From NCBI RefSeq assembly GCF_001426545.1, contig NZ_LMEZ01000006.1, positions 416,220-480,219 of the forward strand: a stretch of 64,000 nt of DNA, written 5' to 3'. Numbering within the stretch: the stretch's first letter is position 1; each line of letters opens with the position of its first letter. The notes under the pieces were generated by a model. The model ran no database searches, was not told the origin of the DNA, and saw only the letters and a list, made by a program, of their open reading frames with translations. Below, piece by piece: positions 25,094-32,560 of the stretch. The stretch comes from Mycobacterium sp. Root135. GTDB lineage: Bacteria; Actinomycetota; Actinomycetes; Mycobacteriales; Mycobacteriaceae. Both the position numbers and the translations under genes were made by a program.

Positions 25094-26262
25094 CGACGAT
25101 GACGTGTCGCATCTGCGCCGTCATCGTCCCGACGGGCGAATTCTGCGGCAACTGCGGGGCGACGGCATCGCCTCGACGCGGGGACGGACCGCCGTGGCTC
25201 CGGCTGTCGGCCTACGCGGCGGCACCGGGCGAGCACGTTCTGCGCCCGTCGGTGATCAGCACGCTCTTCCCCTATCTGCCAAGGCATTCGAGGGTGGCAT
25301 TCGGCGTCGGCCTCGTCGGGGTCGTCGTGTTGTTGGTGGGCACGGCGCTGCCGCTGTGGCAGGCCGCACTGATCGGGGTCGTCGGCATCGGTCTGCCCGC
25401 GCTGTTCGTGGCCTACCTCAGGGCGGCCGACGCCGGCAAGGACCCGTCGACGAGCACGCTGGTGGTGACCGCCCTGCTCGGCGTCGCGGGTGGCGTCGGC
25501 TGGAGCATCGCGACCGACCTGGCGGCGGCGCGCGTGGACGACGACGCACTCGGCCTGCCCGCAAGTACGCTCGACCTCCTGCTCACCTGCCTCGGGATTC
25601 CGGTGGGCTTCCTGATCCTGCTGCTTGCCCCGTTGCTCGTCGTGCGGGCCTGGCGCCGGGGTCTCCGAGAGCCGTTGGTGGGCATGACGATTGGGGCCTT
25701 CGGGGCGATCTGCTTCGTGACAGCGGGAAGCATGACGGCGTTGCTGCCGGAGCTCGCCAGCGGCCCCGTCGACCCCGACGGTCAATCCGCCGCCGACCTG
25801 GTGGTCGGCGGCTTGATCCAGGCCGTCGCGGTGCCGCTGACGGCTGCGGCGGTCGGGGGCGCGGTCGGTGCCACCCTGTGGTTCGTGCCCCGGCGCGACA
25901 CCGGACACGCGCCGCGGTGGTTCGCGCTGACCTCGCCGGTACCGGCGATTGCGTTCGGGCTGGTCGCCTATTTGGGTCTTGGCGTGCTGGACTTCATCTC
26001 TCCGCCGAGCAACCTCGAGACCGCCGTCTACGCAGTCCTCACGGTGGTGGCGCTCTACGTCCTTCGGATCGTCGTGCATTCCACCTTGCTGCACGCCCAA
26101 TCCGAAGACGCCCAACCCGACGACGTGGTGCTGTGCCCCGAGTGCGAGCACGTCGTCGCGGATCTGCCGTTCTGCCCTCGCTGCGGGCTCGCGGGCCAGG
26201 CCACCTCGAGAACGTCCCGCGCGTGGCGGCGGTCCCATCGGCCCGTGCCGGTGAGCCCGTGA
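25090..26262 (+). CDS. Multi-pass membrane protein with zinc ribbons at both ends
   Basis: A 390-residue membrane protein. The N-terminus has a zinc ribbon (C6-x2-C9 and C19-x2-C22: TCRICA, FCGNCG). The middle has about seven hydrophobic helices, for example FGVGLVGVVVLLVGTALPLW and LLLTCLGIPVGFLILLLAPLL. A second zinc ribbon (LCPECE, FCPRCG) lies near the C-terminus. Both ribbons should face the cytoplasm. No enzyme motif was seen. Translational coupling to the sedolisin and to the following anchored protein suggests the three work together at the envelope. Confidence 0.8.
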   Translation: MTTMTCRICAVIVPTGEFCGNCGATASPRRGDGPPWLRLSAYAAAPGEHVLRPSVISTLFPYLPRHSRVAFGVGLVGVVVLLVGTALPLWQAALIGVVGIGLPALFVAYLRAADAGKDPSTSTLVVTALLGVAGGVGWSIATDLAAARVDDDALGLPASTLDLLLTCLGIPVGFLILLLAPLLVVRAWRRGLREPLVGMTIGAFGAICFVTAGSMTALLPELASGPVDPDGQSAADLVVGGLIQAVAVPLTAAAVGGAVGATLWFVPRRDTGHAPRWFALTSPVPAIAFGLVAYLGLGVLDFISPPSNLETAVYAVLTVVALYVLRIVVHSTLLHAQSEDAQPDDVVLCPECEHVVADLPFCPRCGLAGQATSRTSRAWRRSHRPVPVSP

Positions 26263-26990
26263 CGTCGGCGCCCCCGAAGGCCTGGCCGGGCTACTCCGTC
26301 CCCGACGCCAGCTACACCGCCGCGCCGGCGCGGTCGACGTCGCCGACCCGGCTGCTGCTGATCGTGGCGGTCGTCGTCCTCCTGGTCACCGCGGGGTCGG
26401 TCGCCCTGTCGGTCTGGCTGAAACCCGCTGAGGCCCTTGTCGTGTGCCCGCCAGACTGCGGCACTCCCCCGATCAGCAAGCCGGTGTCCACCAATCCGCG
26501 GTTCACCTCAGACGACGGTGAGTTCTCGGTCTCCTACCCGGGTCCGGAAACGGCGTACGACGCCACCTTCGAACCGAACGGGGTGGTGCTGGACCTGCTC
26601 GCCGGCGACGGGGGCACCCTGCGACTCTTCGGCCAGCCCGCCAACGGGCAGACGCCGCGACAGATCGCGGACGACATGCTGCGGGAGCACTATCCGGACG
26701 CGACGTTCGACTACGAGATCCCCAACGCCTTCGTCGGATACCAACTCGGGTACGGCGAGGTCGCCGACGACTACCCCGCCGACGCGATTGGCGACGACGA
26801 CCGCAACCGGGTGCTCATCATGGTCGGGGTGAAGAACGACTACGCGTTGATCGCCGCGGCGGCGGGCCCGTTCCGAGAGTTCAGCCCCGAGTTCGGCTCG
26901 GGCCACCCGTCTGGGGCGAACTTCTTCCTCGCCTTGGACATGGCGAAGTACGTCAACAGCTTTACGTGGCGGGGAGACCCGCCGCGCTGA
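26259..26990 (+). CDS. Single-pass membrane protein with extracytoplasmic domain
   Basis: A 243-residue protein: a short Pro/Ala-rich cytoplasmic start, one transmembrane helix (LLLIVAVVVLLVTAGSVALSV, about residues 28-48), then an outside domain of about 190 residues with two cysteines close together (VVCPPDCGTPP). The outside domain (FTSDDGEFSVSYPG, YALIAAAAGPFREFSPEF) resembles small PsbP-like or lipoprotein-type beta domains, but I cannot assign a family. GTG at 26259 overlaps the upstream stop by 4 bases. Its 3' end overlaps convergent cysA by 29 bases. Confidence 0.75.
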   Translation: MTSAPPKAWPGYSVPDASYTAAPARSTSPTRLLLIVAVVVLLVTAGSVALSVWLKPAEALVVCPPDCGTPPISKPVSTNPRFTSDDGEFSVSYPGPETAYDATFEPNGVVLDLLAGDGGTLRLFGQPANGQTPRQIADDMLREHYPDATFDYEIPNAFVGYQLGYGEVADDYPADAIGDDDRNRVLIMVGVKNDYALIAAAAGPFREFSPEFGSGHPSGANFFLALDMAKYVNSFTWRGDPPR

Positions 26991-28026
26991 GGTCGGCGGC
27001 GGGCAGCTCGGTGCCACCGGGCACCGGGGGAACCCGGGTCGCCCGCACGTAGACCGTGTCACCCTCCTTCAAACCGAGCGCCTCGGCGTCACCGCGGGTG
27101 ATCTGCGCGGTGAACGACGAGTTGTCCGCCGCGCTGGTGAGCTCGACGCGAACCTCGAAGCCCAGCCACACGATTCGATTGATCACGGCACGGATGACCC
27201 CGGTGGACGAGACGTTGCCGTCGGTCTGCGCGAGCGCCATGTCGGGGTTGCGGCCCACTCGGATGTCGTGGGGACGCACCAGCGTGCCGTTCAGCGATGA
27301 CACGGCACCGAGGAACGACATGACGAAGCCGTTGACGGGGCTGTCGTAAACCTCTGTGGGAGTGCCGATCTGCTCGATGCGGCCCTTGTTGAGCACGGCG
27401 ATGCGGTCCGCCACGTCGAGCGCCTCGGCCTGATCGTGGGTCACCAGCACGGTGGTGACGTGCACCTCGTCGTGCAGCCTGCGCAACCATGCGCGGAGGT
27501 CCTCGCGCACCTTGGCGTCCAACGCCCCGAAGGGTTCGTCGAGCAGCAGCACCTCGGGGTCGACGGCAAGGGCTCGGGCCAGCGCCATGCGTTGGCGTTG
27601 GCCACCGGAGAGCTGGCTGGGGTAGCGACTGTGGAACCCGGCGAGCCCGACGATCTCGAGGAGGTTGTCGACCTTGTCCTTGATCTCGGCCTTCGGCATC
27701 TTGCGGATCTTCGGACCGAACGCCACGTTGTCGCGCACGGTGAGGTGCTTGAACGCCGCGTAGTGCTGGAAGACGAACCCGATGCCACGCCGCTGCGGCG
27801 GCACCCCGGTGACGTCGCGCCCCTTGATGGTGATGGTGCCGGTGTCCGGCTGGTCCAGACCCGCGATCGCGCGCAGCAGGGTCGACTTTCCGGAACCGCT
27901 GGGGCCCAGCAGGGCGGTCAGCGATCCCTCTGGGACGTCGAAGTCGATGTTGTCGAGGGCGACGAAGTCGCCGTAGCGCTTGTTGGCGCCGCGCACGGTG
28001 ATGGCGTTGTGCTGATCGGAACTCAT
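26962..28026 (-). CDS. cysA: Sulfate/thiosulfate ABC transporter ATP-binding protein
   Basis: A 354-residue ATPase of the sulfate importer, counterpart of Rv2397c. Walker A GPSGSGKST, Q-loop FQHYAAF, signature LSGGQRQRMALARAL, Walker B VLLLDEPFGALD and switch VTHDQAEA are all present. The C-terminal TOBE-like domain is retained (PHDIRVGR, SSFTAQITRGDAEALGLKEG). ATG at 28026. It is the last gene of subI-cysT-cysW-cysA. Confidence 0.95.
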   Translation of the reverse strand: MSSDQHNAITVRGANKRYGDFVALDNIDFDVPEGSLTALLGPSGSGKSTLLRAIAGLDQPDTGTITIKGRDVTGVPPQRRGIGFVFQHYAAFKHLTVRDNVAFGPKIRKMPKAEIKDKVDNLLEIVGLAGFHSRYPSQLSGGQRQRMALARALAVDPEVLLLDEPFGALDAKVREDLRAWLRRLHDEVHVTTVLVTHDQAEALDVADRIAVLNKGRIEQIGTPTEVYDSPVNGFVMSFLGAVSSLNGTLVRPHDIRVGRNPDMALAQTDGNVSSTGVIRAVINRIVWLGFEVRVELTSAADNSSFTAQITRGDAEALGLKEGDTVYVRATRVPPVPGGTELPAADLSAAGLPAT

Positions 28027-28046
28027 GGGATCTCCTACCCGGAAGC

Positions 28047-28859
28047 CTATTTCACGGCCCGGGCACGCCGGGCGTCGAGGATCACTTGAATGATCAGTAC
28101 GAATATCGCGACGGTCATCAGCAGCGTCGAGACGGCGTAGGCGCCGTACTCCTGCCCACGGCTGTACCGGTCGGAGACGAGCAGAGTCAGGGTTTGGGAG
28201 GTACCGGGGAGGTTGGACGACACCATGATGACGGCGCCGTATTCGCCGAGGGTGCGGGCGATGGTCAGCACGATGCCGTACGTCAGACCCCACCTGATCG
28301 ACGGCAGGGTGATGCGCCAAAACGTCTGCCACCACTGCGAACCCAGGGTGGACGCCGCCTCCTCCTGGTCGGTGCCGAGTTCGTGCAGGAGGGGTTCGAC
28401 CTCGCGGATGACGAACGGCAGCGTGACGAAGATGCTGGCGAGGACGATGCCTGGCAGCCCGAAGATGATCTTGAAGCCGAGATCGTTCTCGACGAACCCC
28501 AACACGCCAGCCGACCCCCACAGCAGGATCAGGGCGACGCCCACCACCACCGGCGAGACCGCGAACGGCAGGTCGATGACGGCCTGCAACACACTCTTGC
28601 CGCGAAACCTGTTGCGCGCCAGCACCAGCGCGGTCGGCACTCCGAAGACCACGTTGAGCGGGACCACGATCGCGACCACCAGCAACGAGAGCTGAAGCGC
28701 CGATATCGCAGCGGGCGTGCTGATCGAGGCGAAGAAGGTGCCGATGCCCGGCGTGAACGTGCGCCACAGGATCAGCCCGACGGGCACCACGACGAGGACG
28801 AGGACGTAGGCGAGCGCCGTGTAGCGAAGGAGCAGGCGCGCCGTCTTGGACAGAATCAT
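28047..28859 (-). CDS. cysW: Sulfate ABC transporter permease CysW
   Basis: A 270-residue inner-membrane permease with six hydrophobic segments, such as YTALAYVLVLVVVPVGLILW and VAIFVLIIQVIL. The EAA coupling loop is EAASTLGSQWWQTFWRITLP. The sulfate-permease stretch LDLPFAVSP-like (VIDLPFAVSPVVVGVAL) is present. ATG at 28859 overlaps the cysT stop by 4 bases. Confidence 0.94.
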   Translation of the reverse strand: MILSKTARLLLRYTALAYVLVLVVVPVGLILWRTFTPGIGTFFASISTPAAISALQLSLLVVAIVVPLNVVFGVPTALVLARNRFRGKSVLQAVIDLPFAVSPVVVGVALILLWGSAGVLGFVENDLGFKIIFGLPGIVLASIFVTLPFVIREVEPLLHELGTDQEEAASTLGSQWWQTFWRITLPSIRWGLTYGIVLTIARTLGEYGAVIMVSSNLPGTSQTLTLLVSDRYSRGQEYGAYAVSTLLMTVAIFVLIIQVILDARRARAVK

Positions 28860-29698
28860 CGCGCGAGCTCCTCACGCTTCGCGGCCCTCGAACCGACGGC
28901 CCGGAGGACGAACAGGACGAGGAAGGAGACCACCAGCAGCACGATGGAGATCGCCGCGGCTCCGGTGCGGTCGTCGTTCTCGATCAGCGTGCGGATCCAC
29001 TGCGAGGACACCTCGGTCTCACCGGGTACCGCGCCGCCGATCAGGACCACCGAGCCGAACTCCCCGATCGCTCGGGAGAAGGCCAGACCGGCGCCCGAGA
29101 GGAGCGACGGAAGCAGCGCAGGCAGAACGACCTTCGTGAAGATGGTGACGTTGTTGGCGCCGAGTGACGCCGCGGCCTCCTCCACCTCACGGTCGAGTTC
29201 GAGCAGCACCGGCTGCACCGAGCGCACGACGAAGGGCAGCGTCACGAACAACAGCGCGACGCCGACACCCCACTTGGTGTGTTGAAGATGAAGTCCGACA
29301 GGGCTGTTCGGGCCGTACAGCGCCAGCATCACCAGGCTCGCGACGATCGTCGGCAACGCGAACGGCAGGTCGATCACGGCGTCGACCAGGCGCTTTCCCG
29401 GGAAGTCGTCACGCGTGAGCACCCACGCCACCAGAAGCCCGAAGACCAGGTTGAGCAGGGTGACGGCGACGGAGATCGTCAACGTCACCTTGTAGGAGGC
29501 CAGCGCCGCGTTGGAACTGACCGCGGACCAGAACAGCTCCCACCCGCCACCGGCGGACTGCCACAGGATCGCCGCCAGTGGAAGCAACACGATGACGCTG
29601 AGCCACAACGTCGCCGCGCCAACGCGCAACGACGTCGTGCCCCTGGCCCGACGCAGACGACCCGGGGCCGCGGGAGTCGGCGCGAGCCCAGCGGTCAT
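28856..29698 (-). CDS. cysT: Sulfate ABC transporter permease CysT
   Basis: A 280-residue permease partner of CysW. Hydrophobic helices include AATLWLSVIVLLPLAAILW and IVLLVVSFLVLFVLRAVG. The EAA loop is EAAASLGANNVTIFTKVVLP, and AVIDLPFALPTIVASLVML is the sulfate-family signature. ATG at 29698 overlaps the subI stop (ATGA); a longer upstream frame has no homology. Confidence 0.94.
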   Translation of the reverse strand: MTAGLAPTPAAPGRLRRARGTTSLRVGAATLWLSVIVLLPLAAILWQSAGGGWELFWSAVSSNAALASYKVTLTISVAVTLLNLVFGLLVAWVLTRDDFPGKRLVDAVIDLPFALPTIVASLVMLALYGPNSPVGLHLQHTKWGVGVALLFVTLPFVVRSVQPVLLELDREVEEAAASLGANNVTIFTKVVLPALLPSLLSGAGLAFSRAIGEFGSVVLIGGAVPGETEVSSQWIRTLIENDDRTGAAAISIVLLVVSFLVLFVLRAVGSRAAKREELAR

Positions 29699-30735
29699 CC
29701 GGTGGCCTGCTTGTAGATCTTGGTGATCGAGCCGTTGTCCTTGTCGAACAACGCCGGGTCGACGTCGCCCCAGCCACCGAGGTCGGCGATGGTCCACAGC
29801 TTCTGCGGCGTCGGGAAGTCTTTGGCGAAGTCGGCGGCCACTGCGGGGTCGACGGGACGGAAACCGGCTTCGGCCCAGAGCTTCTGGCCCTCGGGGGTGT
29901 AGAGGAAGTTCTTCAGCGCGGTGGCCTGCTGCACGTGCTGCGACGACGTCACCACTGCAACGGGGTTCTCGATCTTGAACGTCTGCGGCGGGATGACGTG
30001 CTCGATGTCCTTGCCCTGCCGCTCGGCGTTGATCGCCTCGTTCTCATAGCTGATCAGCACGTCGCCGGTGCCCTGCAGGAACACGTCGGTGGCCTCGCGA
30101 CCGGAGCCGGGTCGCGACTTCACGTGCTCGGTGACGAGCTTGTTGACGAAGTCGAGGCCTGCCGCGGAGTCCTTGCCGCCGTTGCTCTTGGCGGCGTACG
30201 GCGCCAACAGGTTCCACTTGGCCGAGCCGGAACTCAACGGGCTCGGGGTGACCACCTCGAGGCCCGGCTGCAGCAGGTCGTCCCAGTCCTTGATGTTCTT
30301 GGGGTTGCCCTTGCGGACGACGAGGGACACCACCGATCCAAAGGGGATGCCCTTGGTCGCGTCGGTGTTCCAGTCCTTGGCGACCTTGTCGGCCTTGACC
30401 AACCGGGTGACGTCCGGCTCCACGGAGAAGTTGACGATGTCGGCGGGCTTGCCGTCGACGACGCCGCGCGACTGGTCGCCCGACGCACCGTAGGACGTCG
30501 TCACCGCGACGCCCTTGCCCTCGGGGGTGGCGGCGAAGGCCGGGATGACCTTGCTCCAGCCTGGCTCGGGAACGGCGTAGGCCACCAGCGTCAGCGTGGT
30601 GTCCGCGGCGGGACCTGCGGACTCGCCGGCGACGTCGCTCGCGCCTCCACCGCACGCGGCGAGTAGGGAGGCCGTGACGGCGAGGGCGCCGGCAGCGGTC
30701 AGCGACCGAATGGACTTCGGGGTGAAGACGGGCAT
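29695..30735 (-). CDS. subI: Sulfate-binding lipoprotein SubI
   Basis: A 346-residue extracytoplasmic solute-binding protein delivering sulfate to CysTW, counterpart of Rv2400c. The signal peptide ends in lipobox LLAAC. Sulfate-binding family motifs include SYGASGDQSR, VVTPSPLSSGSAKWN and GTGDVLISYENEA. I prefer ATG at 30735 (MPVFTPKSIRSL), preceded by GAAAGG; an in-frame ATG at 30765 would add ten residues before the basic region. It heads the transporter operon and is preceded by a cysteine-containing leader ORF. Confidence 0.94.
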   Translation of the reverse strand: MPVFTPKSIRSLTAAGALAVTASLLAACGGGASDVAGESAGPAADTTLTLVAYAVPEPGWSKVIPAFAATPEGKGVAVTTSYGASGDQSRGVVDGKPADIVNFSVEPDVTRLVKADKVAKDWNTDATKGIPFGSVVSLVVRKGNPKNIKDWDDLLQPGLEVVTPSPLSSGSAKWNLLAPYAAKSNGGKDSAAGLDFVNKLVTEHVKSRPGSGREATDVFLQGTGDVLISYENEAINAERQGKDIEHVIPPQTFKIENPVAVVTSSQHVQQATALKNFLYTPEGQKLWAEAGFRPVDPAVAADFAKDFPTPQKLWTIADLGGWGDVDPALFDKDNGSITKIYKQATG

Positions 30736-30860
30736 GGAGTGGGGCCTTTCGGAGCGGCGATTCATGGGTTCTGTTACCCGCCACGACGGAAAGGAGACGT
30801 ATCAGCGCTCAGGCATGAAGACTGCCGCGACCGACACCAAACCGCGCAACGGAATGGGGG

Positions 30861-30953
30861 TCAGCGACAACAGTGCACATCGGCGACAGCGCAATTGCCC
30901 ACGGCGATGAGGGCCAGGACATGGCCGTCGTCGCTGCTGGACAGTGCGTGCAT
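30861..30953 (-). CDS. Cysteine leader peptide upstream of subI (leaderless short ORF)
   Basis: A 30-residue ORF beginning ATG at 30953 and ending GNCAVADVHCCR then TGA. Three of the last ten residues are cysteine. A -10 box TACGCT (30961-30966) lies 7 bases before the ATG, so the transcript should start at this codon. The ORF ends about 125 bases before the subI ATG. This matches the known class of polycysteine attenuator ORFs of mycobacterial sulfur genes. Downstream, CCTTTC (minus strand, 30789-30794) can pair with the subI ribosome site GAAAGG (30745-30750), a possible masking stem. Confidence 0.75.
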   Translation of the reverse strand: MHALSSSDDGHVLALIAVGNCAVADVHCCR

Positions 30954-30960
30954 GGCGCGA

Positions 30961-30966
30961 AGCGTA
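30961..30966 (-). promoter_or_regulatory. -10 box TACGCT of the subI leader transcript
   Basis: TACGCT on the minus strand, 7 bases before the leader ATG at 30953. No convincing -35 element was identified. This is probably the main promoter of the leader-subI-cysTWA operon. Confidence 0.5.
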
Positions 30967-30987
30967 ACAGACCTCGTAAACGTGTCG

Positions 30988-31074
30988 TTACCTGGCGAAC
31001 AGCCACATCACGACGACGAGGGCAAGCAGCGCCACCAGCACCAACGTGACCCTGGAGCGAGGCATCCCGGTCAT
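30988..31074 (-). CDS. Tiny single-span membrane protein (28 aa)
   Basis: A 28-residue ORF: MTGMPRSR followed by one hydrophobic span (VTLVLVALLALVVVMWLFAR) and TAA. Its ATG at 31074 overlaps the stop of the preceding 64-residue gene (ATGA), which strongly supports translation. M. tuberculosis carries a small predicted membrane gene (Rv2401A) at about this place. Function unknown; proximity to the sulfate transporter is suggestive only. Confidence 0.6.
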   Translation of the reverse strand: MTGMPRSRVTLVLVALLALVVVMWLFAR

Positions 31075-31265
31075 GACGGATCCTCGTCGGCGTGCTTGGC
31101 GCGCTGCAACAAACGGATGCCGTTGCCAAGCGCTCCGTCAAGAAGCACGGCCACCGAATAGGCCAACAGCAGCACCACGGGCATCACCACCACCGTCTGT
31201 GCCACGAAACCGAGACCGGAAAGCCACAGTTCGACCCCGTCCCACCAACTCAGGATGCCCGTCAT
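31071..31265 (-). CDS. Small membrane protein (64 aa)
   Basis: A 64-residue protein with a hydrophobic stretch from about residue 15 to 43 (VAQTVVVMPVVLLLAYSVAV) and a basic/acidic C-terminal tail (RAKHADEDPS). ATG at 31265 follows a TAGGGT -10 box by exactly 7 bases, so it is probably leaderless; an in-frame GTG at 31274 lies inside that promoter. It is co-translated with the 28-residue protein and may be a two-subunit membrane element upstream of the sulfate operon. Confidence 0.6.
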   Translation of the reverse strand: MTGILSWWDGVELWLSGLGFVAQTVVVMPVVLLLAYSVAVLLDGALGNGIRLLQRAKHADEDPS

Positions 31266-31272
31266 CGAGTCC

Positions 31273-31282
31273 ACCCTACGAT
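31273..31282. promoter_or_regulatory. Bidirectional promoter with interleaved -10 boxes
   Basis: TAGGGT on the minus strand (31278-31273) and TACGAT on the plus strand (31277-31282) share bases 31277-31278. The minus box is 7 bases before ATG 31265; the plus box is 6 bases before GTG 31289. Both genes would therefore be leaderless and their polymerases could not initiate simultaneously. Confidence 0.55.
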
Positions 31283-31288
31283 CAAGGG

Positions 31289-32527
31289 GTGAATGGACCC
31301 CATTCCACGACCTGTGTCATCGCCGGCGGCGGTCCGGCGGGCATGATGCTGGCCCTGTTGCTGGCCCGCGGCGGCGTCGACGTCACGGTCATGGAGAAAC
31401 ATGCCGACTTCCTTCGCGACTTCCGCGGCGACACCGTGCATGCCAGCACGTTGCGCCTGCTGGACGACCTTGGGCTGGGTGGCGACTTCCAGAAACTCAC
31501 CCATCGGGTGATCGAGACCATCGGCATGTCGGTGCAGGGCGTGCCGGTCGACATCGACCTGAGTCGCATCCCTGGACCGCACAAGCACATCGCGCTGGTG
31601 CCGCAGTGGGACTTCCTCGAATTGTTGGCGACCGCAGCCCAGAAGGAACCGTCGTTTCGGTTGCTCCGCAACACCGAGGTCCTCGAGCCCCTTCGCCAGG
31701 GCGGTGTCGGCGTGGTGGGAGTCCGCTACCGCGGCCCGGACGGGCAGATCGCCGAGATGCGAGCCGACCTGACGGTGGCGTGCGACGGCAGGGGCTCGGC
31801 GCTTCGTGCGGCAATGGGCCTGCAACCCAGGACCTTCGGCACCCCGATGGACGTGTGGTGGTTCCGGCTGCCGCGCAACGACGGTGACCCGCCCGGGCTG
31901 GAGGGCGTGCTGACGTCGGGGCACGCGATGATCGTCATCGACCGAGGCGACTACTACCAGTGCGCCTACATCATCCCGAAGGGCGCCGACTCGCAGTTGC
32001 GCGCCGAGGGCATCGAGTCGCTGCAGCGCACGGTCGCCGGGTTGGTGCCCGCGCTGGCCGATCGCGTCGGCGAGCTGACGTCCTTCGACGACGTCAAACT
32101 GCTCGACGTCCAGCTCAACCGGCTGCGCAGGTGGTACTCCGACGGCCTGCTGCTGATCGGCGACGCCGCCCATGCGATGTCGCCGGTCGGCGGCGTCGGC
32201 ATCAACCTGGCGGTGGCAGACGCGGTCGCGGCGGCGCGCGCGCTGGCCGTCCCGTTGCGCGCGGGTCGCGTGCCCACCAGGGATCTGGCTCGCATCCAGG
32301 CCAGGCGGTGGGTGCCGACGGCACTCATCCAGGGCATGCAGCGGCTGATCCACGCTCGCGTCATCGCGGTGGCGGTGTCCGGAGGTGACTCGGCAGCGCC
32401 ACCCCTGGCGGTCCGCGTTCTCAGCCGCGTCCCCTTCCTACGCAGCGTCGCCGGATATGCCGTGGCGATCGGGCCGCTTCCCGAGCGCGCGCCCGCCTAC
32501 GCCAGGCGGCCGGAACCGCACGAGTAG
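31289..32527 (+). CDS. FAD-dependent monooxygenase-like oxidoreductase
   Basis: A 412-residue flavoprotein of the p-hydroxybenzoate hydroxylase class. The dinucleotide-binding motif is VIAGGGPAGMMLALLLARGG near the N-terminus, the second FAD motif is LTVACDGRGSALR (DG fingerprint), and the third is LLIGDAAHAMSPVGGVGINLA. Substrate is not predictable; aromatic hydroxylation or a related oxidation is likely. GTG at 31289 is chosen from the leaderless promoter and the position of the FAD motif. It is divergent from the small membrane protein genes and 33 bases before the trehalase gene. Confidence 0.88.
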   Translation: MNGPHSTTCVIAGGGPAGMMLALLLARGGVDVTVMEKHADFLRDFRGDTVHASTLRLLDDLGLGGDFQKLTHRVIETIGMSVQGVPVDIDLSRIPGPHKHIALVPQWDFLELLATAAQKEPSFRLLRNTEVLEPLRQGGVGVVGVRYRGPDGQIAEMRADLTVACDGRGSALRAAMGLQPRTFGTPMDVWWFRLPRNDGDPPGLEGVLTSGHAMIVIDRGDYYQCAYIIPKGADSQLRAEGIESLQRTVAGLVPALADRVGELTSFDDVKLLDVQLNRLRRWYSDGLLLIGDAAHAMSPVGGVGINLAVADAVAAARALAVPLRAGRVPTRDLARIQARRWVPTALIQGMQRLIHARVIAVAVSGGDSAAPPLAVRVLSRVPFLRSVAGYAVAIGPLPERAPAYARRPEPHE

Positions 32528-32560
32528 ACGCCGGAGGCCCGGTCAGTCGATGATGTCGGG

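Noticed and set aside
25003..26238. A 411-codon minus-strand frame over the zinc-ribbon membrane protein gene
   Set aside because: No motif, Arg/His/Gln-rich composition, and it conflicts with two 4-base gene overlaps on the plus strand.
24900..26258. A long N-terminal extension of the membrane-anchored protein in another frame of the sedolisin/zinc-ribbon genes
   Set aside because: The extension overlaps two real genes and is Arg-rich; GTG at 26259 gives a normal membrane protein and a GTGA junction.
28027..28875. Apparent long N-terminal extension of CysA across cysW
   Set aside because: Homology to CysA begins at ATG 28026; the upstream part is a shadow of cysW in another frame.
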